DNA of 64,000 nucleotides from Stutzerimonas urumqiensis (GCF_003640395.1 NZ_RBZQ01000005.1:310001-374000), one strand, 5' to 3'. Counted from the first letter of the stretch, positions 1-10,375 are shown. Numbers and translations: made by a program. The notes: generated from the sequence alone by a model not told the origin.

Positions 1-142
1 GATCTGGCCGATCAAGGCGATGATTCCGCTGGGCGCCGCGCTGCTGTTCCTGCAGGGTGTCGCCAAGCTGCTGCAAGACATCCTCATCGCCCTCGGCCTC
101 GAACAAGGCACTGACGCCACGCACGCGGAGGATGCGCAATGA
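1..142 (+). CDS. dctQ: TRAP transporter small permease, 3' fragment
   Basis: Only the last 46 codons are in the window. They read from base 2 and start IWPIKAMIPLGAALLFLQGV, the final membrane helix of a DctQ-type subunit, followed by a short polar tail. The stop codon TGA overlaps the ATG of the next gene (ATGA), the usual coupling of the small and large TRAP permease subunits. In TRAP systems the small subunit pairs with the large permease to form the Na+-dependent uptake channel fed by a periplasmic binding protein. The matching binding protein would lie left of the window. Family assignment rests mostly on the neighbour. Confidence 0.75.
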   Translation, partial: IWPIKAMIPLGAALLFLQGVAKLLQDILIALGLEQGTDATHAEDAQ

Positions 143-1449
143 GCATCGAAGTCACGACGCTGCTGTTCTTCCTCACGCTGGTCTTTTTTCTCGTCCTCGG
201 CCTGCCGCTGGCCTTCGTGCTGGGCGGGGTATCGGTGCTGTTCCTGTATTTCACCTGGGGCGTGGACGCCTTCTACATGGTCGCCTCGCAGATGTGGGGC
301 ACGATGGAGAGCTTCACCCTCGTCGCCATTCCGCTGTTCGTGTTCATGGCCATGTTGCTGGAGCGAACCGGCGTGGCGCGCGACCTCTATCGGATGATGC
401 ACCTGTGGTGCGGCGGCATGCGCGGCGGGCTGGCCATCGGCACGCTGGGCATCTGCGCGGTGTTCGGCGCCATGGTCGGCATCAGCGGCGCGGCCGTGGT
501 GGCGATGGGCACCATCGCGCTGCCGGCGATGCTCGAACGCGGCTACGACAAGCGCATGGTCCTGGGCTGCATCAACACCGGCGGCGGCTGGGGCATCCTG
601 ATTCCGCCGAGCATCATGATGATTCTCTACGCCATGATCAGCGGCCAGTCGGTCGGCAAGATGTTCGCCGCCGGTGTGTTGCCGGGCATCCTGCTGGTCT
701 GCCTTACGGTCACCTACGTGCTGGTGCGCTGCTACCTGCAACCGCACCTGGCCCCTGCCCTGCCGAAGGAAGAGCGCGGCAGCTGGGGCGACAAGCTGCG
801 CGCGGTGCGGGCCGTGCTGCTGCCGATTGGCATCGTGGTGATGGTGCTCGGCTCGATCATCGGCGGCGTCACCACGCCGACCGAGGCCGCCGCGATGGGC
901 GTGCTCGGCGCGCTGATCTCCGCGGCGGTGTACCGCAAGCTCGACTGGCCGGTGCTTCAGGAAGCCGCCATCCGCACCTTCAAGCTGACCGGCATGATCG
1001 CCTGGATCCTGTTCGCGGCCCACGCCTTCAGCGCGGCCTACCAGGGCATGGGGGCGCAGTCGCTGATCGAAGGGCTGATGATGGACCTGCCCGGCGGTCG
1101 CTGGGCGATCGTGATCTTCATGATGGCCATCGTCTTCGTCATGGGCATGCTGCTCGACCCGGTCGGCATCATGCTGATCACCCTGCCGGTGTTCCTGCCG
1201 ATCATCGCCTCGCTCGGCTTCGATCCCATCTGGTTCGGCGTGCTGTTCGTGATCAACATGGAAATCGGCTACATGACGCCGCCCTTCGGGTTCAACCTCT
1301 TCTACCTCAAGGGCATCGTGCCGCCGAGCATCAGCATGAAGGACATCTACTGGTCGGTGATTCCCTTCGTGATCGTCAACATCGTCGGCATGGGCATCAT
1401 CATGGTCTTCCCCGAGATCGCAACCTACCTGCCCGACACGCTGTTCTGA
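139..1449 (+). CDS. dctM: TRAP transporter large permease DctM
   Basis: This 436-residue inner-membrane protein is hydrophobic throughout, with about 12 predicted helices, and has the usual length of TRAP large permeases. Family-typical stretches include GAMVGISGAAVVAMGTIALP near residue 115, GGGWGILIPPSIMMILYA near 155 and TPTEAAAMGVLGALI near 245. It is the ion-coupled transport subunit for small organic acids. Its ATG overlaps the stop of the DctQ fragment, so the two are translationally coupled. A crotonase-family gene follows after 42 bp on the same strand, hinting that the imported acid is broken down as a CoA thioester. The substrate cannot be read from the sequence. Confidence 0.93.
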   Translation: MSIEVTTLLFFLTLVFFLVLGLPLAFVLGGVSVLFLYFTWGVDAFYMVASQMWGTMESFTLVAIPLFVFMAMLLERTGVARDLYRMMHLWCGGMRGGLAIGTLGICAVFGAMVGISGAAVVAMGTIALPAMLERGYDKRMVLGCINTGGGWGILIPPSIMMILYAMISGQSVGKMFAAGVLPGILLVCLTVTYVLVRCYLQPHLAPALPKEERGSWGDKLRAVRAVLLPIGIVVMVLGSIIGGVTTPTEAAAMGVLGALISAAVYRKLDWPVLQEAAIRTFKLTGMIAWILFAAHAFSAAYQGMGAQSLIEGLMMDLPGGRWAIVIFMMAIVFVMGMLLDPVGIMLITLPVFLPIIASLGFDPIWFGVLFVINMEIGYMTPPFGFNLFYLKGIVPPSISMKDIYWSVIPFVIVNIVGMGIIMVFPEIATYLPDTLF

Positions 1450-1491
1450 CGCACCGGCCGGCGGCTCCGCCCGCCGGCCACGGAGCCCGCC

Positions 1492-2262
1492 ATGCCGACC
1501 ATCGACACCCTGCTGCACCAGCGCCACGAGCGGACGCTGGTGCTGTCGTTGCACCAGCCCGCGCGGCGCAACGCCCTCTCCGCGGCGATCAAGCACGACC
1601 TGCATCAGGCGCTGCTCGACGCCCGCGACGACCCAGGCCTCGATGCGATCGTCCTGCGCGGCGAAGGCGGGACCTTCTGCTCAGGCGGCGACCTCACCGC
1701 CATGCAGCTCGCCGACCGCGCCGAGGGCGTCGAACGCATGCGTGCCAACGCCGAGCTGATCCGCCTGATGCTGGAATTCCCCAAGCCGATTCTCGCCGCC
1801 GTCGAAGGCTGGGCCGCCGGTGCGGGGCTCTCGCTCGCCCTGGCCTGCGACAGCCTGATCGCGGCCGACGATGCCCGCTTCAAGGCCGGTTTCGGCCGTG
1901 TCGGGCTGATCGGCGACCTCGGGCTGCTGCACACCCTGCCGGCGCGCGTCGGCGTGGCCGCGGCGCGGCAGATCGTGCTGTACAACGAACCGCTCGGCGT
2001 CGACGAGGCGCATCGCATCGGGCTGGTCGATCGCATCGTCCCGGCCGGCACCACGCTGGGCGCGGCGCTCGAGCGCTGTCGCACGCTGCGCTCGCACGCC
2101 CCGCTGGCGCTGGCCGCAACCAAGCAGCTGCTGGCCCGCGGCGTGACGGCGCTGCTCGAAGAAGAATGCCAGCGCCAGGCCGACCTGTTCCTCAGCAGCG
2201 ACCACGCCGAAGGCAAGCGCGCCTTTCACGACAAGCGCGAGCCCCGTTTCCAGGGCCGTTGA
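1492..2262 (+). CDS. enoyl-CoA hydratase/isomerase family protein
   Basis: This is a 256-residue crotonase-fold protein. The oxyanion-hole segments GGTFCSGGDLTAM (about residue 59) and EGWAAGAGLSLALACDS (about 104) are clear. The position that holds the second catalytic glutamate in hydratases reads GLIGDLGLL, with an aspartate, which resembles isomerases of the PaaG type more than classical hydratases. A CGGAG ribosome site precedes the ATG. It follows dctM by 42 bp and may be co-transcribed with the TRAP genes. The liuA promoter begins just after its stop, so it is probably not part of the LiuR-controlled unit. LiuC (5482) is a separate paralogue. The exact substrate is unknown. Confidence 0.88.
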   Translation: MPTIDTLLHQRHERTLVLSLHQPARRNALSAAIKHDLHQALLDARDDPGLDAIVLRGEGGTFCSGGDLTAMQLADRAEGVERMRANAELIRLMLEFPKPILAAVEGWAAGAGLSLALACDSLIAADDARFKAGFGRVGLIGDLGLLHTLPARVGVAAARQIVLYNEPLGVDEAHRIGLVDRIVPAGTTLGAALERCRTLRSHAPLALAATKQLLARGVTALLEEECQRQADLFLSSDHAEGKRAFHDKREPRFQGR

Positions 2263-2283
2263 GCGCCTCGCCTGCGACCGGCG

Positions 2284-2321
2284 TTGACAGGCTTTCGTCA
2301 CCAGGTTTACGTTAACGTAAA
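2284..2321 (+). promoter_or_regulatory. liuA promoter with MerR-type (LiuR) operator
   Basis: A consensus -35 box TTGACA lies at 2284-2289. TACGTT at 2308-2313 can serve as a -10 box with an 18-bp spacer. The perfect 16-bp palindrome TTTACGTTAACGTAAA at 2306-2321 overlaps the -10 region. An operator next to or between over-spaced core elements is the hallmark of MerR-family regulation, and the cluster encodes a MerR-type regulator (9833-10261). The link between the two is inference, but the palindrome is unambiguous. The liuA start codon is 80 bp downstream. Confidence 0.8.
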
Positions 2322-2400
2322 GGTTGCGACCTGCCAGCGTCGCACCCGGCCGCCACCAACGGCGACCGCCCGAACAACGACAAGATCAGAAGGCGCCTCC

Positions 2401-3564
2401 ATGAGCTACCCCAGCCTCAACTTCGGCCTCGGTGAAACCCTCGACATGCTGCGCGAGCAGACCCAGGCGTTCGTCGCCGCCCAGCTCGCACCGCGTGCCG
2501 CCGAGATCGACCGCGACAACCAGTTCCCGATGGACATGTGGCGCCAGTTCGGCGAAATGGGCCTGCTCGGCATCACCGTCGACGAGCAATACGGCGGCGC
2601 CGGCCTCGGCTACCTCGCCCATGTAGTCGCGATGGAGGAAATCAGCCGCGGCTCGGGCTCGGTGGGCCTGTCCTATGGCGCGCACTCGAACCTGTGCGTC
2701 AACCAGATCAACCGCAACGGCACCGCCGAGCAGAAGGCCCGCTACCTGCCCAAGCTGATCAGCGGCGAACACATCGGCGCACTGGCGATGAGCGAGCCGA
2801 ACGCCGGGTCGGACGTCGTCTCGATGAAGCTGCGCGCCGACAAGCGCGGCGACCGCTACGTGCTCAACGGCAGCAAGACCTGGATCACCAACGGGCCGGA
2901 TGCCAACACCTACGTCATCTACGCCAAGACCGAGCCGGAGAAAGGCGCCCACGGCATCACCGCCTTCATCGTCGAGCGGGAGTGGAAAGGCTTCAGCCGC
3001 GGCAACAAGTTCGACAAGCTCGGCATGCGCGGCTCGAACACCTGCGAGCTGTTCTTCGATGACGTCGAAGTCCCCGAAGAAAACGTGCTGGGCCAGGTGA
3101 ACGGCGGCGTCCGCGTGCTGATGAGCGGCCTGGACTACGAGCGCGTGGTGCTGTCCGGCGGCCCGGTCGGCCTGATGCAGGCGTGCATGGACGTCATCGT
3201 GCCCTACATCCACGACCGCAAGCAGTTCGGCCAGAGCATCGGCGAGTTCCAGCTCATCCAGGGCAAGGTCGCCGACCTCTACACCCAGCTCAACGCCAGC
3301 CGCGCCTACCTCTATGCGGTCGCCCAGGCCTGCGACCGCGGCGAGACGACCCGCAAGGACGCCGCCGGCGTGATCCTCTACACGGCCGAAAAGGCGACGC
3401 AGATGGCGCTCGAGGCGATCCAGATTCTCGGTGGCAACGGCTATATCAACGAATTCCCCACCGGACGGCTGCTGCGTGACGCCAAGCTCTACGAGATCGG
3501 CGCCGGCACCAGCGAAATCCGCCGGATGCTGATCGGCCGCGAGCTATTCAACGAAACGAAATAG
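2401..3564 (+). CDS. liuA: isovaleryl-CoA dehydrogenase
   Basis: LiuA is an FAD enzyme that oxidises isovaleryl-CoA to 3-methylcrotonyl-CoA in leucine catabolism, passing electrons to electron-transfer flavoprotein. From the ATG at 2401 it has 387 residues, the usual family length. Family motifs are visible: [19 protein letters not shown] in the FAD/substrate region, [11 protein letters not shown], the middle-domain segment [19 protein letters not shown], and the C-terminal [20 protein letters not shown]. The reading frame stays open upstream to 2284, but that stretch holds the promoter and operator, so the [12 protein letters not shown] start is chosen. It is the first gene of the liuABCDE cluster. 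Confidence 0.95.
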   Translation: MSYPSLNFGLGETLDMLREQTQAFVAAQLAPRAAEIDRDNQFPMDMWRQFGEMGLLGITVDEQYGGAGLGYLAHVVAMEEISRGSGSVGLSYGAHSNLCVNQINRNGTAEQKARYLPKLISGEHIGALAMSEPNAGSDVVSMKLRADKRGDRYVLNGSKTWITNGPDANTYVIYAKTEPEKGAHGITAFIVEREWKGFSRGNKFDKLGMRGSNTCELFFDDVEVPEENVLGQVNGGVRVLMSGLDYERVVLSGGPVGLMQACMDVIVPYIHDRKQFGQSIGEFQLIQGKVADLYTQLNASRAYLYAVAQACDRGETTRKDAAGVILYTAEKATQMALEAIQILGGNGYINEFPTGRLLRDAKLYEIGAGTSEIRRMLIGRELFNETK

Positions 3565-3569
3565 CGAAC

Positions 3570-3683
3570 GTAGGGTGGGCTTCAGCCCACCGCATTGGCG
3601 GACGTGCGCCGGTGGGCTGAAGCCCAACCCTACAGAGCGCTCGTCCCGGCGTAGGGTGGAAAACGGCCAACGGCCTTTTCCAC
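3570..3683. repeat. two REP-like hairpin repeats between liuA and liuB
   Basis: An inverted pair of copies beginning GTAGGGTGGGCTTCAGCCCA lies at 3570-3591 (plus strand) and 3611-3633 (minus strand), with their GTAG heads at the outer ends. A second family follows at 3651-3683, starting GTAGGGTGGAAAACGG and ending CCTTTTCCAC. Each copy folds into a hairpin behind a GTAG head, the general design of Pseudomonas REP sequences. They fill most of the 147-bp gap inside the operon and could affect transcript stability or polarity. Confidence 0.85.
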
Positions 3684-3711
3684 GAAGGCACATACAGGTG
3701 GAAACCGCGCA

Positions 3712-5319
<1,608 letters not shown>

Positions 5320-5481
5320 CCATGCGATCGCCAATCCGACGGTTCGCCGCGTTCGCTTGCCAGCGCCACGTCGCGCCTGTAGCGCGGCCTCCAGGCTTCC
5401 GTCCTTCAGCAGGCACCGGCGTGCTGGCGATCTCGGCGCCTCGCTCGTACCAACGCTCGCCCCGCGGCACAGGAGTGTTCG

Positions 5482-6282
5482 ATGACTGATTTCACCACCC
5501 TCCAACTGGATAAGGACCCGCGCGGCTTCGCCACGCTCTGGCTGAACCGCCCGGAGAAGAACAACGCCTTCAACGCCGAGATGATCCGCGAGCTGATCCT
5601 GGCGATGGATGCGTTGCAGGCCGACCCGTCGCTGCGGTTCGTCATCCTTCGCGGCCGTGGGCGGCATTTCTCCGCCGGCGCCGACCTCGCCTGGATGCAG
5701 CAAGCGGCGGCGCTGGACTTCGCGGCGAACCTGCAGGACGCCCGCGAGCTGGCCGAGCTGATGCACGCGCTCTACCACCTCAAGCTGCCGACACTGGCGG
5801 TCGTGCAGGGCGCCGCATTCGGCGGTGCGCTGGGCCTGATCGCCTGCTGCGACATGGCGATCGGCGCGTCCGATGCGCAGTTTTCGCTGTCGGAGGTTCG
5901 CCTCGGGCTGATCCCGGCGGTGATCAGCCCGTTCGTGGTCCAGGCGATCGGCGAGCGGGCCGCGCGGCGTTATGCGCTGACCGCGGAACGCTTCGACGGC
6001 GAGCGTGCCCGCGCGCTGGGTCTGCTGGCCGAAGCCTATGCCGCCGACGTGCTGGAGGACGCACTCGCCGGCTGGGTCGACACGCTGCTGCTCAGCGGTC
6101 CCAAGGCGATGCAGGCCACCAAGGACCTGTTCCGCGAGGTCGGCAGCGGCGCCCTCACGCCCGCCCTGCGCCGCTATACCGAGGGTGCCATCGCCCGCGT
6201 CCGCGTGAGCCCCGAAGGTCAGGAAGGCCTGCGCGCCTTCCTCGACAAGCGCAAGCCCGGCTGGCAGGAGGGCGACGCATGA
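5482..6282 (+). CDS. liuC: 3-methylglutaconyl-CoA hydratase
   Basis: LiuC hydrates 3-methylglutaconyl-CoA to 3-hydroxy-3-methylglutaryl-CoA. It is a 266-residue crotonase-family protein with oxyanion-hole segments GRHFSAGADLAWMQ and GAAFGGALGLIACCDMA, and a catalytic glutamate region LSEVRLGLIPAVIS. A good ribosome site AGGAGTG sits before the ATG at 5482. Within the liu cluster, assignment to this step is firm by context. From sequence alone only enoyl-CoA hydratase could be claimed. A 226-bp spacer separates it from liuD, longer than usual for this operon type. Confidence 0.93.
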   Translation: MTDFTTLQLDKDPRGFATLWLNRPEKNNAFNAEMIRELILAMDALQADPSLRFVILRGRGRHFSAGADLAWMQQAAALDFAANLQDARELAELMHALYHLKLPTLAVVQGAAFGGALGLIACCDMAIGASDAQFSLSEVRLGLIPAVISPFVVQAIGERAARRYALTAERFDGERARALGLLAEAYAADVLEDALAGWVDTLLLSGPKAMQATKDLFREVGSGALTPALRRYTEGAIARVRVSPEGQEGLRAFLDKRKPGWQEGDA

Positions 6283-6508
6283 ACAGGCCTGCAGCATGCC
6301 AGCGCTCTCCCGCAGCGCGCCCCGTGCCAACGCCCGCAACCACGAAGGGAAGCAGCCCGCGCGCAGCACGGAGCCACGCCCCCGTCGACATTGCCCGTCG
6401 CCGCCATCTGGAACACGGCACGACGACTCCACCCGAACGCCATCGCGTCTACGCCGAGACAGCCGGGGCCACGCCCCTTCCCGATGCCTTCCTGAAGGAG
6501 CACGCCGC

Positions 6509-8575
6509 ATGATCACCACCCTGCTGGTTGCCAACCGTGGCGAGATCGCCTGCCGTGTGATGCGTACCGCCAAGGTGCTGGGGCTGACCACCGTGGCCGT
6601 GCACAGCGCGATCGACCGCAACGCCCGGCATGTCCGCGAGGCGGATCTGGCCGTCGATCTCGGCGGTGCCAAGCCGGCGGACAGTTACCTGCGGATCGAC
6701 CGCATCATTGCCGCCGCCGAGGCGAGCGGCGCGCAGGCGATCCATCCCGGGTACGGCTTTCTGTCCGAGAACGCCGGGTTCGCCCGCGCCGTCGAGCAGG
6801 CCGGGCTGATCTTCCTCGGCCCACCGGCATCGGCCATCGAGGCGATGGGCAGCAAGTCCGCCGCCAAGGCCCTGATGGAAGCCGCCGGCGTGCCGCTGGT
6901 CCCCGGCTACCACGGCGAAGCGCAGGACATCGACACCTTCCGCGCGGCGGCCGAGCGCATCGGCTATCCGGTGCTGCTCAAGGCGGCGGCCGGCGGCGGC
7001 GGCAAGGGCATGAAGGTGGTCGAGCGCGAAGCCGACCTCGCCGAAGCGCTGGCCTCGGCGCAGCGCGAGGCGCAATCGGCCTTCGGCGACCCGCGCATGC
7101 TGGTCGAGAAGTACGTGCTCAAACCGCGCCATGTCGAGATCCAGGTCTTCGCCGATCGCCACGGGCATTGCCTCTACCTCAACGAGCGGGACTGCTCCAT
7201 CCAGCGCCGTCACCAGAAGGTCGTCGAGGAAGCGCCGGCGCCGGGGCTTTCGGCCGATCGGCGACGGGCGATGGGCGAAGCGGCGGTCAAGGCCGCGCAG
7301 GCGATCGGCTACGTCGGCGCCGGCACCGTCGAGTTCCTGCTGGACGAGCGCGGCGACTTCTTCTTCATGGAGATGAACACGCGCTTGCAGGTCGAGCACC
7401 CAGTGACCGAGGCGATCACCGGGCTCGACCTCGTGGCCTGGCAGATTCGGGTCGCGCGCGGAGAAGCCCTGCCGATCACGCAGGAGCAGGTGCCGCTGAT
7501 CGGCCATGCGATCGAAGTCCGGCTGTATGCCGAAGACCCGGACAACGGCTTCCTGCCGGCGACCGGCACCTTGCAGCTATATCGCGAGGCGGCGCCCGGA
7601 CCGGGCCGGCGCACGGACAGTGGCGTGTGCGAAGGCGATGCGGTGTCGCCCTTCTACGATCCGATGCTCGCCAAGCTGGTGGCCTGGGGCGACAACCGCG
7701 AAGAGGCCCGACTGCGGCTGCTGTCGATGCTCGACGAGACCGCCGTAGGCGGCGTGCGAACCAACCTGGCCTTCCTGCGGCGCGTGCTGGCGCACCCCGC
7801 CTTCGCCGCGGCGGAGCTGGATACGGGCTTCATTCCGCGCCACGAGCAGGACCTGCTGCCGCCCGCCGCCGACCTGCCCGAGGCCTTCTGGCAGCTGGCC
7901 GCCGAGCGCTTTCTGGCCACCGAACCCGCGCGCATCCGGCCAGACGACCCACAGGCCCCGTGGCAACGCCGCGACGGCTTGCGGCTCGGTATGCCGGCGC
8001 ACACCCGTCTGCACCTCAGCTGCAACGGGACCTCGCGGGTGGTGACGCTTTCGCCGCGAGGAGCCGGTATGGCTGGGGACTCGTGCCCACCGGATCGCGA
8101 GCAAGCTCGCTCCTACAAAAGCGCTGATGCGCCGGCGTTGGATCAGGGCGATGGCGACGTTGGCCACACCGCTGCACCAGGGCCGGACACCGCGCCCTGT
8201 AGGAGCCAGCTTGCTGGCGATCAACCCACCGGCGACACCGTCCGGCGCCCGCTGAACGCCATCCGCCAGGGCGACACCCTGCACGTGCAATGGCACGGCG
8301 AATGGCTGGCGGTGACCGCCTTCGACCCGATCGCCGAGGTCGAGGCCAGCCACAGCCATCAGGGCGGGCTGACCGCGCCCATGAACGGCTGCATCGTTCG
8401 CGTGCTGGTGGAGGTCGGCCAGCAGGTCGAGGCGGGCGCCGCGCTGGTCGTGCTCGAGGCGATGAAGATGGAACACAGCATCCGCGCCCCGCAGGCCGGT
8501 GTCGTCAAGGCCGTCTATGGGCGTGACGGCGACATGGTGAGCGAGGGCACGGCGCTGGTGGAACTGGAGGCCTGA
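6509..8575 (+). CDS. liuD: methylcrotonyl-CoA carboxylase, biotin carboxylase/biotin carrier (alpha) subunit
   Basis: LiuD carboxylates its own biotin with ATP and bicarbonate and partners LiuB. From the ATG at 6509 it has 688 residues. The N-terminal biotin carboxylase domain starts TTLLVANRGEIACRVMRTA, with the ATP-grasp loop KAAAGGGGKGMKVV (about residue 160) and the active-site region FMEMNTRLQVEHPVTE (about 290). The C-terminal biotinyl domain carries VLEAMKMEH, biotinylated at Lys653. Between them, roughly residues 515-572, the sequence turns unlike the family and encodes a REP pair (8096-8220) that keeps the frame open. The protein is about 30 residues longer than I recall for Pseudomonas homologues (around 655). 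Activity may be intact, since the insert lies in a linker region. Confidence 0.95.
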   Translation: MITTLLVANRGEIACRVMRTAKVLGLTTVAVHSAIDRNARHVREADLAVDLGGAKPADSYLRIDRIIAAAEASGAQAIHPGYGFLSENAGFARAVEQAGLIFLGPPASAIEAMGSKSAAKALMEAAGVPLVPGYHGEAQDIDTFRAAAERIGYPVLLKAAAGGGGKGMKVVEREADLAEALASAQREAQSAFGDPRMLVEKYVLKPRHVEIQVFADRHGHCLYLNERDCSIQRRHQKVVEEAPAPGLSADRRRAMGEAAVKAAQAIGYVGAGTVEFLLDERGDFFFMEMNTRLQVEHPVTEAITGLDLVAWQIRVARGEALPITQEQVPLIGHAIEVRLYAEDPDNGFLPATGTLQLYREAAPGPGRRTDSGVCEGDAVSPFYDPMLAKLVAWGDNREEARLRLLSMLDETAVGGVRTNLAFLRRVLAHPAFAAAELDTGFIPRHEQDLLPPAADLPEAFWQLAAERFLATEPARIRPDDPQAPWQRRDGLRLGMPAHTRLHLSCNGTSRVVTLSPRGAGMAGDSCPPDREQARSYKSADAPALDQGDGDVGHTAAPGPDTAPCRSQLAGDQPTGDTVRRPLNAIRQGDTLHVQWHGEWLAVTAFDPIAEVEASHSHQGGLTAPMNGCIVRVLVEVGQQVEAGAALVVLEAMKMEHSIRAPQAGVVKAVYGRDGDMVSEGTALVELEA
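8096..8220. repeat. REP pair (REPIN-like) inserted in the liuD coding sequence
   Basis: Two inverted REP copies lie inside liuD: one on the minus strand at 8096-8116 (plus-strand reading CGCGAGCAAGCTCGCTCCTA) and one on the plus strand at 8199-8220 (GTAGGAGCCAGCTTGCTGGC). Their GTAG heads face each other across about 82 bp. The same head-to-head arrangement is found between genes at 38023-38085 and 59067-59138, so this is the standard mobile unit of the genome. The frame remains open through it. Confidence 0.9.
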
Positions 8576-8743
8576 CAGGCCGCCATGCACGCCAGCCCAG
8601 CCGTCGATGGAAACCGGTGCAGCGGCCTCCACCGCCCGAGGCAAGCGGTGGTCGAGGCCGCGCATCGTCCACCTGAGCGGCATGACCGACCGGAGCCATC
8701 CGATGAAGCATTTCCATGCAGCCCTGAACGCCCACCCAACCCT

Positions 8744-8774
8744 GGGGTGGAAGACACGCCCAGCGCTTTTCCAC
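8744..8774. repeat. degenerate GGGTGGAA-type hairpin repeat
   Basis: The liuD-liuE gap contains GGGGTGGAAGACACGCCC followed by CGCTTTTCCACC. This is a decayed member of the GTAGGGTGGAAAAC family also seen at 3651-3683 and 47141-47172. The rest of the 248-bp gap shows no feature I can name. Confidence 0.6.
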
Positions 8775-8823
8775 CGACACGTCGCCGCCCCGGCGACTCA
8801 CCCCTGATCACGGAATCCGCCCG

Positions 8824-9744
8824 ATGAACACCGACACCACCCCGCTCCCATCCCACGTCCGCCTCGTCGAAGTCGGCCCGCGCGACGGCTTGCAGAACGA
8901 GAAACAGCCGATCTCCGTCGAGGACAAGGTGCGGCTGATCGAGGCGCTGGCCGCCGCGGGCGTGCGTCATGTCGAAGCCGGCAGCTTCGTCTCGCCCAAG
9001 TGGGTGCCGCAGATGGCCGGTTCGGCCGAAGTGTTCGCACGGATCGAACGGCGGCCGGGCGTCGTCTACAGCGCGCTGACGCCGAACCTCAAGGGCCTGG
9101 AAGCAGCGTTGGAAGCCGGCGTTCAGGAGGTCGCGGTGTTCGCCGCGGCGTCCGAGGCGTTCTCGCAGAAGAACATCAATTGCTCGATTGCCGAGAGCCT
9201 CGCGCGGTTCGAGCCGGTCATGGCAGCGGCGCAGCAGCAGGGCGTGCGGGTGCGCGGCTACATCTCCTGCGTGCTGGGCTGCCCGTACGATGGCGAGATC
9301 GACCCCGCGCGCGTCGCCTCGGTGGCGCGCGCGCTGGATGCCATGGGCTGCTACGAGGTCTCGCTCGGCGACACCATCGGCACCGGCACGCCCGGCAAGA
9401 CGCGCGCGCTGATCGATCGCGTCGCCCGCGAGGTCCCGCGCGAGCGCCTGGCCGGGCACTATCACGACACCTACGGGCAGGCGCTGGCCAACGTCTACGC
9501 GAGCCTGCTGGAGGGTGTCGCGGTATTCGACGCCTCGGTCGCCGGCCTGGGCGGCTGCCCCTACGCCAAGGGGGCGACCGGCAATGTCGCGAGCGAAGAC
9601 GTCCTCTACCTGCTGCAAGGCCTGGGCATCGAAACCGGTATCGACCTGCCTGCGCTGGCCAGCGCCGGGCAGAGGATCAGCGACCTGCTCGGCCGGCCCA
9701 ACGGCTCGCGCGTGGGCCGTGCACTGCTCGCGACGAAGCAGTAG
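8824..9744 (+). CDS. liuE: hydroxymethylglutaryl-CoA lyase
   Basis: LiuE cleaves HMG-CoA to acetyl-CoA and acetoacetate, the last step of the leucine route. It has 306 residues and a DRE-TIM metallolyase (HMGL-like) fold. The N-terminal metal/substrate motif VEVGPRDGLQNEK, the SFVSPKWVPQMAG segment, GHYHDTYGQALANVYASL with metal-binding histidines, and the catalytic cysteine loop GLGGCPYAKGATGNVASED are all present. The ATG at 8824 fits the family N-terminus. It is followed by liuR after 88 bp on the same strand. Confidence 0.96.
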   Translation: MNTDTTPLPSHVRLVEVGPRDGLQNEKQPISVEDKVRLIEALAAAGVRHVEAGSFVSPKWVPQMAGSAEVFARIERRPGVVYSALTPNLKGLEAALEAGVQEVAVFAAASEAFSQKNINCSIAESLARFEPVMAAAQQQGVRVRGYISCVLGCPYDGEIDPARVASVARALDAMGCYEVSLGDTIGTGTPGKTRALIDRVAREVPRERLAGHYHDTYGQALANVYASLLEGVAVFDASVAGLGGCPYAKGATGNVASEDVLYLLQGLGIETGIDLPALASAGQRISDLLGRPNGSRVGRALLATKQ

Positions 9745-9832
9745 CCTTGCCGCCCGCCGCGGTTCCTACCGCCCGTCTCCTGATAGTCGTTTCCTACCGC
9801 CCGTTTCTGAAGCCCGTTCGAGAGCAGCCGAC

Positions 9833-10261
9833 ATGCCGACGCCCACGCAGACCTACAGCATTTCCGATCTCGCCCAGGAGCTGGATGTCACCACGCGCAC
9901 CATTCGCTTCTACGAGGAACAGGGCATGCTCGCCCCGACCCGGCGCGGGCAGGAGCGCATCTACACGCCCAAGGATCGCGTCGTGCTCAAGCTCATCCTG
10001 CGCGGCAAGCGGCTGGGCTTTTCGCTGGCTGAGTGCAAGTCGCTGATCGGGCTCTACGACCCGCGCGCCGGCAACCGCAAGCAGCTCCAGCACATGCTCG
10101 ACATGATCGCCGAGCGCCGTCTGCAACTCGAACAGCAGCTGCTCGACATCCGCCAGATGCAGCTCGAACTGGACACCGCCGAAGAGCGCTGCCGCGCCGC
10201 GCTCGACGAAACCAACGCCCGCCCCGAGACGCTGCCGGCTGCCACCGACGCAACGGATTGA
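9833..10261 (+). CDS. liuR: MerR-family transcriptional regulator LiuR
   Basis: The protein has 142 residues from the ATG at 9833. A longer upstream reading overlaps liuE and is rejected. The N-terminal MerR winged helix is clear: YSISDLAQELDVTTRTIRFY (residues 8-27), then EEQGMLAPTRRGQERIYTP. The C-terminal half is a dimerisation coiled coil rich in Leu, Gln and Arg. There is no metal-binding cysteine set, consistent with the branched-chain/fatty-acid group of MerR proteins. It probably controls the promoter at 2284-2321. In Pseudomonas liuR is usually found ahead of liuA. Here it is the last gene of the cluster, so autoregulation would need the operon transcript or a local promoter. Confidence 0.88.
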   Translation: MPTPTQTYSISDLAQELDVTTRTIRFYEEQGMLAPTRRGQERIYTPKDRVVLKLILRGKRLGFSLAECKSLIGLYDPRAGNRKQLQHMLDMIAERRLQLEQQLLDIRQMQLELDTAEERCRAALDETNARPETLPAATDATD

Positions 10262-10375
10262 TCGGCTCACTCGAACGCTTTGGTCGAAATCCTCGTGCCA
10301 TCGACCGGAACGCCTGTGCGACGGTGACGCTCCAACCCGCAACGCCGCCCAGCGGCACGCACCGAGGAGATGCAC

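Noticed and set aside
6279..6512. A 77-codon frame between liuC and liuD as a real protein gene
   Set aside because: Pro/Arg/Thr-rich with no motif and no independent ribosome site; kept only as a possible translated leader in the findings.
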